Shown here piece after piece: positions 23,308 to 34,221 of a DNA stretch of 64,000 bases. This DNA comes from Diospyros lotus (taxonomy: Eukaryota; Streptophyta; Magnoliopsida; Ericales; Ebenaceae). How positions within the stretch are numbered: position 1 is the first letter of the stretch; each line of letters opens with the position of its first letter. The stretch is from positions 29,503,119 to 29,567,118 of the forward strand of contig NC_068350.1 of the NCBI RefSeq assembly GCF_014633365.1. The letters run 5' to 3'. Both the position numbers and the translations under genes were made by a program. The notes beneath the pieces were generated by a model that saw nothing but the letters and a program-made list of their open reading frames with translations, did no database searches and was not told where the DNA came from.

Positions 23308-24798
23308 TGCAGGATCATCTCGAGGATATATAGCATGCAACGGAAGCGTTTTTAAATAAAAACTTTCCTCATACTGATTAGAATCTAGGAAACTTACTTT
23401 TCCTTCGGATTACCAGATGGAATGAAGCGACAGGCGGAGGATGGGCGGGAGCTTCTTCTCGTGGTGGAGACGACGGCTGTCCTGCAATCCTACGGCTCCT
23501 TCGCATCAGAACTTGAAGGCTCTCTTTTGATCTTCTGAAGTATGACTCAAACTCGTGGCCTCTCTTTCAGTGAAGAAGAGTAAAAAAAAACCTTAGGTGA
23601 AAAACAACCAAGGAGAGAATATATAGGGAGAACCCTAGGGTTAAAACCCTAGTGGGCCAAGTCCATTTAATTAATTTTCTAATTGGGTTAGCCCAATTAA
23701 TTAATTAAAAAGTAATGAACTATTATTTTATTCTAGCCCAATTAATTATGGACCATTCTGAATAAAATAATTCTCTCTCAATGTAATTCACCCAACAAGC
23801 CAAATGTATTAAATAATACATGAGTTATATCGAGCTACCCCGAGGACCAAAAGATAAATTATTCACGGCTACTAAAATGACCAAAATATCCCTGCTACCT
23901 AGTAGCTATATTTTGTCATTCTAAGTGTTCCAACTATCACCATATGGTAACACTGACCCCACGAATAATTTTACATATGCAATGTCTTTGACCTACTAGT
24001 GTAATGACGAAAATACCCCTCTGCGTAACACCCATCATTTAGAAAGGAATAATGTACTAACACCTCTCTAAATGATTTCTACCATCCTTAGATCACTAGT
24101 CCAATAATCCGTGACTACTCGAATGTACTTGCTTATCACTGGGAGCTACCCAGAAGCACACACTCTTAAGTCACGTTCCCAGGGCCCTGGATTATTTGAT
24201 TATTCTTGGACAATCACAAGGGGGTGAATCACAGAAACTATCTTGTATTAGTCTGTCTTAGCTAATTAGAAACCATACTCCCAACTCAAAAGGTTATTGA
24301 TCTTTGATAGACCTCACTTACAGTGAATCTAAGAATATAGCTCTAGGTTCACTAGACCACCAACTAATACTCAAGTATTAGAATACTCGTCCATGTAGTA
24401 GCAGTGATAGACTAGCTCCATGATAATTAGTACTTTGTCATTAGCTTCTATCACAGGTCCACTCTACGCATTCCGAATGCGCTTGTACAATTAGAGTAAA
24501 TAGACTGTTTACTGGCTAAGGCAAGCCATCCTCCATTAGGATCTATTGCACAATGATCTTATCATGATAGAATGCCCAGTTCTATCAAAAGATCAAGAGT
24601 AATATTTTCTTGCTTATTAAGTACCCATGATTCATGCCTAACTGTGAAGAACGACCCATCACATGAATCACTTACTTAATAGCATGGACACTTTTCCAAC
24701 AATTAAATGCAAATAATATATGTGCCATAAACTGACTAAAAGAAACATCATTACCATAAATTAAACAAAATGTGTCTTTAGGGCATACATTTCCAACA
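23308..24798 (-). mobile_element. Solo LTR G (Copia-type) inside D
   Basis: Plus-strand ends TGCAGGATCATC and TTCCAACA with a perfect TSD CCCTT (23303-23307 and 24799-24803). On minus it starts TGTTGGAAATGTATGCCC. Length 1491 bp with no internal domains. D reads on collinearly with C when it is removed. Confidence 0.93.
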
Positions 24799-25288
24799 CC
24801 CTTGTGAGTAAATGTCTGTGTTATTGAGCTTAAATGTATTTAATTGTGTAATCGTCATAGTGTGATAGATGATTGTGAGATTGCTTGTTGAATGTGGCAT
24901 AGTCGGTAAAGCCAAGTTTTGGACCGAGTCAAGATCAGCAAGGTATGTTCTCATAAATCCCCAATACTCAGCGAAGTGTTTGTATGCTAGCTTTGTGCCT
25001 GGGTCACCTTTGGCTTGCTATGGGGTGAGCTGAAGAGAGGTGAAGCTCACTCGGGTTTCGGGTCTTGGTCCGCTGGATTTTTCTTATTTGAGTTGGGACC
25101 GATTCCTAAGTGGAGCGAAGGGAAGGACGAAGCCTAGTTCCCACCTAGGGCGTTTCCTGTTGAAACATAGTCCAACCCTTCAGTTGTGGTTGTCGGGTGA
25201 GTAATCCGATCGATTATTTATCGGTGGCGCCAGTAAGTGGGAGCGGGTCGTTATAGTATGTTTCCTAGATGCACTAACGGTCGTTACA

Positions 25289-25390
25289 GTGTCGGATGAT
25301 GTAGTCATCTAGGTAAGTAAAGACTACCTAGAAATTGGTTCGATGAAAGAAGTAGAGTCGGTGGGAACATGGTGATGAAACATGATGAGA
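25289..25390. other. Unassigned spacer right of F
   Basis: Flank of F and possible original target; nothing recognisable. Confidence 0.3.
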
Positions 25391-27645
25391 AGGGATACCG
25401 AACTAGTGAGGGGAGAGTTGGGTAAGTGCATGGAGGCCAAGTTAGGCAAAGTGCACGAAGGCTCAAGTGGGGGTTAAGCATTTTGTTTCGGCGAAGTAGT
25501 GATAAAATGGTTTGACGAATGTTGAGGTCATATGGTGACTCAAGATGTCCAGAGAATGGAACCCATGGAAAAGAATCAGGTCTAGCGTGGGAATAATGCT
25601 ACAAATGATGCCTATAAGTGACGGGTCTAATGCTAGGGACCACTGAATGCAGTTAGCAGGTGGCCAATGTGTTAGCTCTTAACGAGGAACTGCAGCCCTC
25701 TATATGGAGTAACCAGTTTGCTGTGGAGATGATTAAATGTCGAAAACCTGGAATGCACTGTGTAAGCATAGGGACAAAATCGGTCGTACCAAGTAAATGG
25801 AAGTTATTAATTTCGAAAAAAAATCAAGAATTTAAGTGGCTTGGTGGTAATTAATTTAAGGCTTAGAGGGTCCGAGTGCAATTAATAATTCCTAAGTCGA
25901 ATTAATGGGAAGTTAGAATAAGATAAATGTGTAATATATATATAGCCTGAACTTGCTGCCCAAGCTTGTTATAGTAAAATTAAAACAAATTTTGTTCTCT
26001 TTGAGAGCATTTGGCCAAGAGATCATATGGAAGAATAGAGAAAGAGAGCTAGGCGAAGCTAGGGCTGAAATGAGAGAGTGAGAGAAATAGTCGGCTGATG
26101 GCAAGCCAAAGGTGGCAGTCAAAGGCACCGGCGGCAGCAATAGTGGCTGGAAGCAGCGCCCCATGGCTGCAGCGATAGAGGTTGATGATAGTGATGGAGG
26201 CCGACGGAGCTAGAGTAGTTGTGGCATATGGTGGTGCATGACTAGCAAAAATTGGGGTAGCCGGTGATGGCTAAAGCAGTATGGCCATCACGGCAATTAC
26301 AACACGCAAGGAGGTTGGGCCACGATGGCGTCAGGCCGGTAGTGGTGCGGCCGTCGGGGGCAGTCGGCGGAGGCAAGCTAGAAGGCAGCGGCGGGGACCA
26401 GCGGTTGTGTGCAGGGACCACTGTGTGCGTGTGCAAGAGGTTGAAGAAGATGGAAGGAAAGAAAAAAGAAAAGAAATAAAGAAATATAAAAAAAATCTAG
26501 AAAAGGGAGAAAAATATAGGAAAAATACCAAAAAAAATTTAGAAAAATGGAAAAAATTCTAGAAATTAATTTAGGGCTCGTCGAGGTGTGTCAGAGGCTT
26601 GAAAATGGAATCTGGGCATGAGGTGGCAGCCAAGGAGGCAACATCGTGTAGACATTTTGCTAAATTTCTCCTTCAGATTGATTAAGGTTTGACCAATGAG
26701 GAGGTGATCCTAGAAGAGTTTGAAGTTTAGCCAGGCATTCTAACTCTTAGTAGAAGAGGCTTCGAGCTAGGTAAAGGATGGCCCCAAGGGTGGAAGCCTT
26801 GCGAATTTCTTATAAAATCAATAAATATATGTTGTATGCAGTTACATGTTGTGTATGTTCTATAGGTGGTCTAGTGGAGTCCTATGGCCATGGGAGAGAC
26901 TAGATGCATGCTAGGGGTAATATAGGAGGTTAATGCCTGGAATAGGTGGGTTTGAAGGGCAGTGATGCCTCACCATTCATGCATACTTACTTGTTATTGC
27001 ATCTTATATATTATCTGGTTTACATTCATTTGCACCCTTACTGAGTCTTTATGACTCATGAGGTTTTACCTCGTGTTGTAGATGTTACAAGTTCAGATGC
27101 GAGCAGGGATGATGTCGAGAGGATGAAGTGGAGACTAACATTGTTACTTGGGTCTAGTATGTTGTAATTATTCCTGTATATATTCTTGTCTATTGAATGT
27201 ATATGTTGTTAAGCGCTAAATGGCATCTAGTTGATTGTAATCAGCTTAGTGTAGTTGTGCTCATGAGATTTCTTATTATTGTGGCTTTAGTTTGGTGGAG
27301 GCCAATTTTCGAATTGTGTAAGGTTCGATATGGATTTTCCCATAAATCCCTAGTGCTAAAAAGATTTGTAATATGTTATTTTGTGTCTGGGTCACCTTTG
27401 GCTTGTTGTGAAGCGAGATGAAGAAAGGTGAATCTCACTCGGGTTTTGTGTTCCATTCCGTAGTAATTTCTTTAATTGTTTGGGGACCGATTCCTCGAGT
27501 GAAACGAAGAGAAGGACAAAGCCTAGTCCCCACCTAGGGCGTTTCTTGTTGAAACATAGTCCATCTTTTCACTTATTGTTTGTTGGGTGAGTAATTCGAT
27601 CGATCATTCATCGGTGGCGCTCGTAGGTCGGGGCGGGTCGTCACA
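25391..27645 (+). repeat. E: degenerate D-family LTR
   Basis: The right end GGGTCGTCACA at 27645 and the last kilobase (CACTCGGGTTTTG..., GGGACCGATTCCT..., CATAGTCCATC...) match C and D. TATA near 25938-25950. The left limit is approximate, since similarity fades before 25525. No TSD found. Strongly decayed, so an older insertion than C or D. Confidence 0.65.
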
Positions 27646-28750
27646 CAAGTTTTCACACCACATATGATGCATTCCTATAAAATGCCTTCACATTTACATA
27701 CCCCATATGGCCTAATTTTTTGCTCACTATCATGCCCAAGCAAGCACATTTATACCCCCAAGACATCTATCCAGGATGTAGAATTGAAAAGGAAACATTC
27801 AGGAAGCCACACAATTTTCATAAAAGAATGATGGAAAAATTGGTCGATAGTCTTGGGGAAACAGTCAACAATTTCATCCTTTTAAAGCAAACGGTCGATA
27901 GTCTCTCAAAAATGGTCGACAATTTTCCCATGTTGGGTCAAACGGTCGACAGTTTCAAAGGCATTTATTAATTGACAGAATGCCCTGACACCTGAAATTA
28001 CACACCAACATGCAAGTTTCTCCAAAAATGCTTGCATGATCTACATCCTGAGAAGAACCACACCATTCCCAAGGGATTTTAGGGAAGAACAAGCCCTATT
28101 TAAAGTTTCAAAACATTTTAACAACATTAAACAAAGATCAAGGGATATTGTCAATCCTTTCTACATAACTATATTCCAAGAACCCTTTTTCCAAAATAGG
28201 ATACTTTTGGTGAATAAATCACAAAGATTCTTTGATGCAAGAGATAAAGAGCTCAAAGAGGGATTAGAACTTGGCTTGTTATGCTTCCCCTTTGATTTTA
28301 ACTTGAAGAAGCTACCATAAGGATAAAATCCACCAACCACCACCAAAAACAAGGAAGAATCTAGCAAGGGAAGAAGGAGAGAGTGATGAAACTACACCCA
28401 AATTGCATACATACCCTCTTAAAGCCTTGATAACCAAAAAGGAAAAAGAAAATGAAGAACCCTAGCCTTCCTTTCTCTCAATTTAATCAGCTTCCCCTTG
28501 CCCTTCTACTTCCCTTTTTTCCCCTCCCTTTTATACTTACCTTATTTCCCTAATCCCATATTTAAATATATATATATATATACACACACTAAGGCCATAA
28601 TTCCATAACTCCATTTATAATTATTTCCAGTGCCACAAATTCAATATTGAAAATACATACCTTGCTTAACTAGGACCCCACATCCCATAGCAAGATTTTG
28701 ACTTTTCTTCCAATGCCCATATTCAACATTCCTTACTTCCCCCTTGACTT
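27646..28750 (-). repeat. J: partial Tekay LTR related to F
   Basis: 28630-28730 (ATACATACCTTGC..., ATTTTGACTTTTC) resembles 16470-16560 and 21030-21110. TA-rich stretch at 28566-28582. GTCGAC-type words at 27840-27950. Both ends are truncated: E abuts on the left, Copia sequence on the right. No gene. Confidence 0.6.
27840..27955. repeat. GGTCGACAGT-type palindromic words in J
   Basis: Five copies (GGTCGATAGT, AGTCAACAAT, GGTCGATAGT, GGTCGACAAT, GGTCGACAGT) in about 110 bp. Confidence 0.75.
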
Positions 28751-28756
28751 GACTAT

Positions 28757-29672
28757 TCAAATCTTAGTCTATGTGATGAATTTGCCTCAATAATGCAAAA
28801 TGAATTTGAAATGAGCATGATGGGAGAATTGAATTATTTCTTAGGTCTTTAAATTAGGAAAACACCTCAAGGAACCTATTTAAGTCAAGCTAAGTATGTA
28901 AAAGAAATCTTAGTTAAATTTTGAATGAAAGAGTGTAAGCCTATCTCTACCCCTTTGAGTTCATCAAGCACCATTGATAAAAATGAGAAAGGGAAATCTA
29001 TAGACCAAAAGCTATATAGAGGGATCATTGGCTTTTTGCTATATTTAACAGCCTCTAGACCCGACATTGTATTTAGCGTGGGTATGTGTGCTAAGTATCA
29101 AGCCGATCCAAAAAAGTCTCATTTAAAAGCTACTAAAAGAATCTTAAGATATGTCAAAGGTTTTGAAAACTTAGGTTTATTCTATGCAAAATCAAAAGAT
29201 TTCAAGCTAAAGGCCTATACCAATGCTGATTATGGAGGATGTCAAATTGATAGAAGGAGTACAAGTGGAATATGCCACTTTCTAGGAAACTCTTTAGTGT
29301 CTTGGGCTAGCAAAAAGCAAAACACAGTTGCATATCCTTAACTGAAGCTGAGTATGTAGCAGCTAGTTTGTGTTGCACACAAGTTTTATGGATTAAGCAT
29401 CAACTAGAAGATTATGGCATTCATCTAGAAAGAATACCAATTAAGTGTGATAACATGAGTATAATAGCTCTATCCAAAAATTCGGTATTCCATGCAAGAA
29501 CCAAGCATATTAAAATCAAACACCATTTTTTAAGAGATCATGTTCAAAAAGAAGATATTGCTTTAGAATTCATAATAACAATCAAGTAGCTGATGTCTTT
29601 ACCAAACCATAGGAGAGTGCAAAGTTTAAACACTTTAGATCGTGCCTTAATTTGTTAGAAATCAAATTCTAG
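28757..29672 (+). pseudogene. pol: P reverse transcriptase end and RNase H
   Basis: Copia pol C-terminus: SLCDEFASIMQNEFEMSMMG and ELNYFLGL, then QAKYVKEIL, KECKPISTPLSSS, LYRGIIGFLLYLTASRPDI, and the RNase H tract DFKLKAYTNADYGGCQIDRR, SGICHFLGNSLVSWASKKQN, AEYVAAS, ARTKHIKIKHHFLRDHV, NNQVADVFTKP. Stops lie near 28848 and 28922, and frameshifts near 29339 and 29580. RT catalytic YVDD and all upstream domains are absent. Close to SIRE/Maximus by these motifs. Confidence 0.92.
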
Positions 29673-29683
29673 ATTTGCTTAAG

Positions 29684-29857
29684 GAAGTTTCAAAACATCT
29701 TTTTCAAGTTTCGAAACATGTGCTAAACCGAGAATATCGTGTTTCGAAACATCATATCATTTCATTTCGAAGAACAATTTCCAAAGAGTTGTATTTCAAA
29801 ACATGTTGTCTTATGTTTCGAAACCTGTTTTCCAAAGAGTGTTATTTCGAAACATAC
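29684..29857. repeat. GTTTCGAAAC word array in P, segment 1
   Basis: Seven copies, exact or decayed (GTTTCAAAAC, ATTTCAAAAC), in 175 bp just after the RNase H stop. It resumes at 39430 after W. Confidence 0.85.
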
Positions 29858-30233
29858 TGATTGAGATTGTCGAACCGACCAAATTAGTATATGTATTAGG
29901 ACTGGTTTGCAGCTAGGATGCTCCCCAGGTCGTCTCCCAACGAACTGTCAACGAACTGTCAAAACAAGATTAAACGAGGGGGGTTGTGATGAAAACCGAA
30001 CTTAAAAATGCTCAAGAATGAAACAAAAATGAATTCTCGACCAACTAAAACGTAATCCGCTACAAACCCTACCTCCTTACCACGGTAATCCCCATCTCAC
30101 ATATGAAAATAATCTGTTTGGTTTGATTTTTGAAAAACTCTTCTACAACCGTAAAAGATCAAATCAAAACGCGCAATCACTCATACAATTTATAATATAC
30201 CGTTTCTTTGTAATCCAATCCTCAACCGAGCAC

Positions 30234-31785
30234 TGATGTGTGATTTTATGCACAATTAATTCGGGCAAGTGTACCCTAGTCAAATTTGCATATAGTGATG
30301 AAAAGATGTCGATCCCACGAGGTCTAGATCACAATACCAAAACGATTCTAAATTAACCTAAGTTGAACCAATTAATTAATCAATGAAGAAAAATGAAAAT
30401 AAATGGAAAACTGGATTCTTTGTGAGAAAAATTATTTAATAAATGCACTAGGGTTTAGATTTCATTTAATCTAGGTTATGGAATTATCTATTCAATCCGA
30501 TTCAAAACCACAAATACATTTACAGTATTTTATAATTATTTGCATGTGATGGTGGATTTCCCTCAATTAATTAATAAGCTTTCTCAAGTCATAGTAATCC
30601 TTTATTAATTCAATTTCACTGTCAGATTTCTGAGCAGATATCAACGAAATAAATAAGCATTAAGTTCTTTGGAAACCTCTAATCTCGGAAGGAGATTTGA
30701 CTCACTAAGCTTCCTCAATTCCCACATGAGCTAATCATCTTTCGATCTCATAGTCAAGCATGTGATTTATATTACTTATTGATCTAATTTATAACAATCC
30801 TTTAGTCAGTCATGCATAAATCATTAAATCATTAAAAGGTGGCCAATCTTTTAAAGCATTAAACACAACAATATAAATTCCTCACGCAAATAATAATCGG
30901 GTTTTGAATCGAACCAAACAAATACTCACATAATTCTAAAATTAAAATCCATCCAAACCCTAGTTAAAATAAATTAACTAGACATTATTAACATAAAAAT
31001 AAAAACAAAAAATTGAAGAAATAGAGAGGCTCCCTGTCCCAGTGCGAAGCGTGAGGCGGCTCTGTGCGCCTTGGCTTCTTCCTCTTCCAATTCCGCTGCA
31101 CTCCAATCCTTCCAATCTCCCCACTGTGCACCGCAGAGCCCTTTTAAATCTTCACTGTCCGCGTCCGTTCCTTTCTGTTCCAATTCTCCAATTTTGCCTT
31201 TATTGCGCCGCGTCCAGAAACCCTCTTCATTCCTCCACCTCCCCTGATCTTCACATATTATTATACATATATATGTGTGTGGCGTGGGCCGCCCTAGCCA
31301 AGCCCAATTCACCACTGTTAGATTCTTATTTAATAATATAATATATAAAATGCATATGGCATGTCCTATTCTTCACCTTCACGCCTTCACGCCATTTATT
31401 ACTATATATATATTATATATAATAGTTATCAAGCATGTAATATTATATACATAAAGAATATAAGATAATAAATATATAACTATTATAATTTAAAATATAA
31501 TATAATATATAATATTTAATAAATTATAAATTTAATTATGTTATAATATTAATTATTCAAAATATTTATTTATTTTTTAATTTATAATATTAATTTTAAA
31601 ATTAACTTTATAATATATATATTTTTTTTTACGCCTAAATCTTCGAATTTATTTCTTTTGCTGGATTCCTACAAAACAAGATTAAAATAATTTAAAATCT
31701 ATATAAGCACATATTTATGTAGAAAAATTAGCATAAGGTTAAGATAAAAATTAGATAAAAATATGTAAACAATTAAGCCCTATCA
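30234..31785 (-). repeat. 3' LTR of S
   Basis: 1552 bp, plus-strand TGATGTGTG...CCCTATCA. A very AT-rich (TA)n part at 31320-31625 lies in presumptive U3; a GC-richer block at 31020-31260 follows. Confidence 0.93.
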
Positions 31786-31800
31786 AATACCCCCACACTT
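31786..31800 (-). promoter_or_regulatory. Polypurine tract of S
   Basis: Minus AAGTGTGGGGGTATT directly before TGATAGGGC, the LTR start. Confidence 0.85.
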
Positions 31801-33103
31801 AACCTTTTGCTTGTCCTCAAGCAAAGTAGAGAAGAAATATAAAATAAACATTTCATTTTTATGCTAGGACAAAATCAAGAATTCCAATAACATATCAACG
31901 CATAATTAATCACAAAATTGGTTACCATCCATATTATCATATCAACTCTAAATCCAAAGCATTAATTGAAAGAATTAATCATACAAAATCATCACTTTTG
32001 ATGCCATGCATACTTCAAAATTAATTCATGAAATCTTGCAACTAACACAATTGAATCATGCAATAGCCTTCTTGCAATCACTTCTCTCCACTACTACAAA
32101 CATAAGGAGTAACAGGGATGAATTTTTTTTTTTTAATCAATTTTTTTCTAAGCATTACTTGGCTTTTGACGTGAATGTCGACATTTTGTGATAAAGACAC
32201 CTAGTTATTCTCCTAAATAATTGCTTAGAATGCATTTGCATACTCATATTTTGAACTACTGTTTGACGTGAAGGATGATGCAGGAGCACACTGTTAACCC
32301 TCAGTTACTACAAAGTGGCTCAAAACATAGGAGTAGATAAATAGCAATAACATCTTCTTTTTTTTCTTTTGTTTTGCTCTTTTTTTTTTTTCTTTTTTTC
32401 ATCATCTCATTTTACTTCAACTCTGTTTAAGCCTAGCTTCAAGAAATAATCACAATATTATTCTCACATAATCAATCATGCAAAATCACAAAATCCCATG
32501 AATTTTGTTAAGCATATATTTCAACAATCATGATAATCCAGCATAGTCAATTCCTTTTCCTTAACACTATTAAATCTAGAATCAATAATCAAATAGAACA
32601 GTTCCCAATTTTAAATTAACTATGCATTGAACCAAAGTTAATATAGGAAACATGAAATCGGCCTAAACATGAAAATAAAACATTTTTTTTTCTAAAGAAA
32701 ATCATCATCCATGCACATTATATATTTCTTCTTTCTTTTTCTTTTTCTTTCAAAAAAATGGAGAATTATTGAATTTCCCACCCCCACACTTAAATTAAAC
32801 ATTGTCCCCAATGTTTAAAAATAAGAAAAAAGGAAAAGAAAAGCAATGCTCCCCTGATGTAGACCTTCTTGAAATGCTTAAAGATTGTTGGCCTTATTCT
32901 TTTGAAGAAGATAGGCTGGATTTCGGGATTCAACAAGTCCTACAAAGAGAAAAAAAAAAATTGAAATAAGAAATCAATCCAAGAATATTCTAAAAATTAA
33001 GAAAAATAAAAAATAAATAAATAAATAAATAAATAATATTTCGAATGTATTGCCTCCCATCAAGCGCTTCTTTATAGTCATTAGCTTGACTATATCTCAT
33101 TCT
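31801..33103. other. S post-pol non-coding region
   Basis: AT-rich region between integrase and polypurine tract, with T-runs at 32110, 32360-32400 and 32680 and a (TAAA)n run at about 33010-33040. Athila elements often have an env-like ORF here; none is visible. Same region in N: 59180-60480. Confidence 0.6.
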
Positions 33104-33976
33104 TCAAGGATCCTTCAAGTGAATGGTGGATTTGGAGAAAGATATATGTCCACCATTGACATAAGGCTTCAATCGTTGCCCATTAACTTTGAAAGTTCCC
33201 TTAGTTTCATGAGAGACTTCAATTGCACCATAAGGGAAAACTTGAGTTACTGTGTATGGACCACTCCATCTTGACCTTAGCTTGCCTGGAAAAAGCTTCA
33301 ATCTAGAATTATAGAGAAGAACCTTCTCTCCAACTTTGAACTCCTTCTTTTTAATGCGAGCATCATGCCATGCCTTGGTTCTTTCTTTATAAAGCCTAGA
33401 ATTTTCATAAGCTTCATGCCGCCATTCTTCAAGCTCATTCAATGTCATCTTTCGTTGTGCACCTGCGGCTTGCAAATCAAAGTTAAGCAATTTGATAGCC
33501 CAATATGCTTTATGCTCTAATTCAACAGGAAGGTGACAAGTCTTACCAAAAACTAGTCGATAAGGAGACATTCCAATAGGTGTTTTGAAAGTTGTCCTAT
33601 AAGCCCAAAGTGCATCATCTAATTTTAAAGACCAATCCTTTCTAAACAAGCTCACAGTCTTTTCCAAAATATTTTTCAATTCCCTATTTGAAATTTCCAC
33701 TTGTCCACTAGTTTGAGGATGATAGGGGGTAGCCATCTTATGAGTAACACCATATTTAGCCAATAAATTTTCAAATTGTTTATTGCAAAAATGTGTACCT
33801 CCATCACTAATGATAGCTCTAGGAGTACCAAATCTAGTGAAAATATTTTTCTTCAAAAATTTTATGACAACCCTTGCATCATTAGTGGGACATGCACTAG
33901 CTTCCACCCATTTACTCACATAATCAACGGCAACAAGTATATACTCATTATTGAAAGATTTTGGAAAAGGACCCAT
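33104..33976 (-). CDS. pol: S integrase, core and C-terminal part
   Basis: Open for 290 codons. Visible: [12 protein letters not shown], then SDGGTHFCN (catalytic Asp, residue 58) and [13 protein letters not shown] (catalytic Glu, residue 94), an x35 spacing. The first catalytic Asp is in the IDF motif just upstream of Met1 (33980-33982). A C-terminal [19 protein letters not shown] and GPYTV block follows, with no chromodomain, as expected for the Athila/Tat branch. A frameshift near 34000 separates it from the zinc-binding part, so it is part of a broken polyprotein. Confidence 0.9.
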   Translation of the reverse strand: MGPFPKSFNNEYILVAVDYVSKWVEASACPTNDARVVIKFLKKNIFTRFGTPRAIISDGGTHFCNKQFENLLAKYGVTHKMATPYHPQTSGQVEISNRELKNILEKTVSLFRKDWSLKLDDALWAYRTTFKTPIGMSPYRLVFGKTCHLPVELEHKAYWAIKLLNFDLQAAGAQRKMTLNELEEWRHEAYENSRLYKERTKAWHDARIKKKEFKVGEKVLLYNSRLKLFPGKLRSRWSGPYTVTQVFPYGAIEVSHETKGTFKVNGQRLKPYVNGGHISFSKSTIHLKDP

Positions 33977-34221
33977 GAAATCAATGCTCCAAACATCAAA
34001 ATATCACAAATAAGAATATTGTTGAGGGTCATTTCATTTTTCCTTGAGATATTACCTGTCCGCTGGCATCGATCACAAGCACTTACATAGGCATAAGCAT
34101 CCTTGAATAAGGTAGGCCAATAAAAGCCACTTTGCAAAACCTTAGCCGCTGTCTTAGAAGGTCCATGATGTCCACCCACTTCTTTGTCATGATAAAAACT
34201 GAGTATGCTATGCATTTCCTC
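33977..34221 (-). pseudogene. pol: S integrase N-terminal zinc domain
   Basis: In frame with RT/RNase H upstream but after the stop at 34222-34224. It carries FYHDKEVGGHHGPSKTAAKV and CDRCQRTGNISRKNEM (HHCC zinc finger). One base appears lost near 34000, switching out of the frame of the core domain. Confidence 0.88.

Larger units (their letters stand above)
21191..25255 (+). mobile_element. Solo LTR D, interrupted by G
   Basis: Starts TGTAATACCC, ends GGGTCGTTATA, perfect TSD GTATG (21186-21190 and 25256-25260). Net length 2569 bp, collinear with C. A plus TATA stretch stands at 21763-21782, followed by a GC- and CpG-rich leader (21920-22300) and a homopurine run (22270-22400). The long overlapping ORFs on both strands (up to 143 codons) are composition artefacts. 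No retrotransposon domain is present. Confidence 0.92.
14736..25288 (-). mobile_element. Element F: Tekay/Del-like Ty3/Gypsy chromovirus, decayed
   Basis: Minus-strand element whose 3' LTR is cut by K, so its left end lies outside the window. The order on minus is LTR (25288 leftwards, split by D), protease end, RT, RNase H, integrase, chromodomain, polypurine tract, 3' LTR. Gag and most of protease are missing: the upstream LTR region (to about 19900) almost abuts the protease end at 19860. The two LTR regions resemble each other only in blocks, so the element is old or chimeric. Confidence 0.78.
19876..25288 (-). repeat. Upstream LTR of F, interrupted by D
   Basis: The outer end GGTCGTTACA lies at 25279-25288; the inner end is approximate and truncated. 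Short blocks (around 20110-20200 and 21030-21170) resemble the 3' LTR at 15520-15620 and 16470-16600. GTCGAC-type words occur at 20240-20350. D inserted near the LTR start. Confidence 0.65.

Noticed and set aside
28566..28582. TA runs (also 16340, 21763, 56480, 58653) as origins or matrix sites
   Set aside because: They fit LTR TATA or U3 regions and simple repeats; nothing further supports another role.
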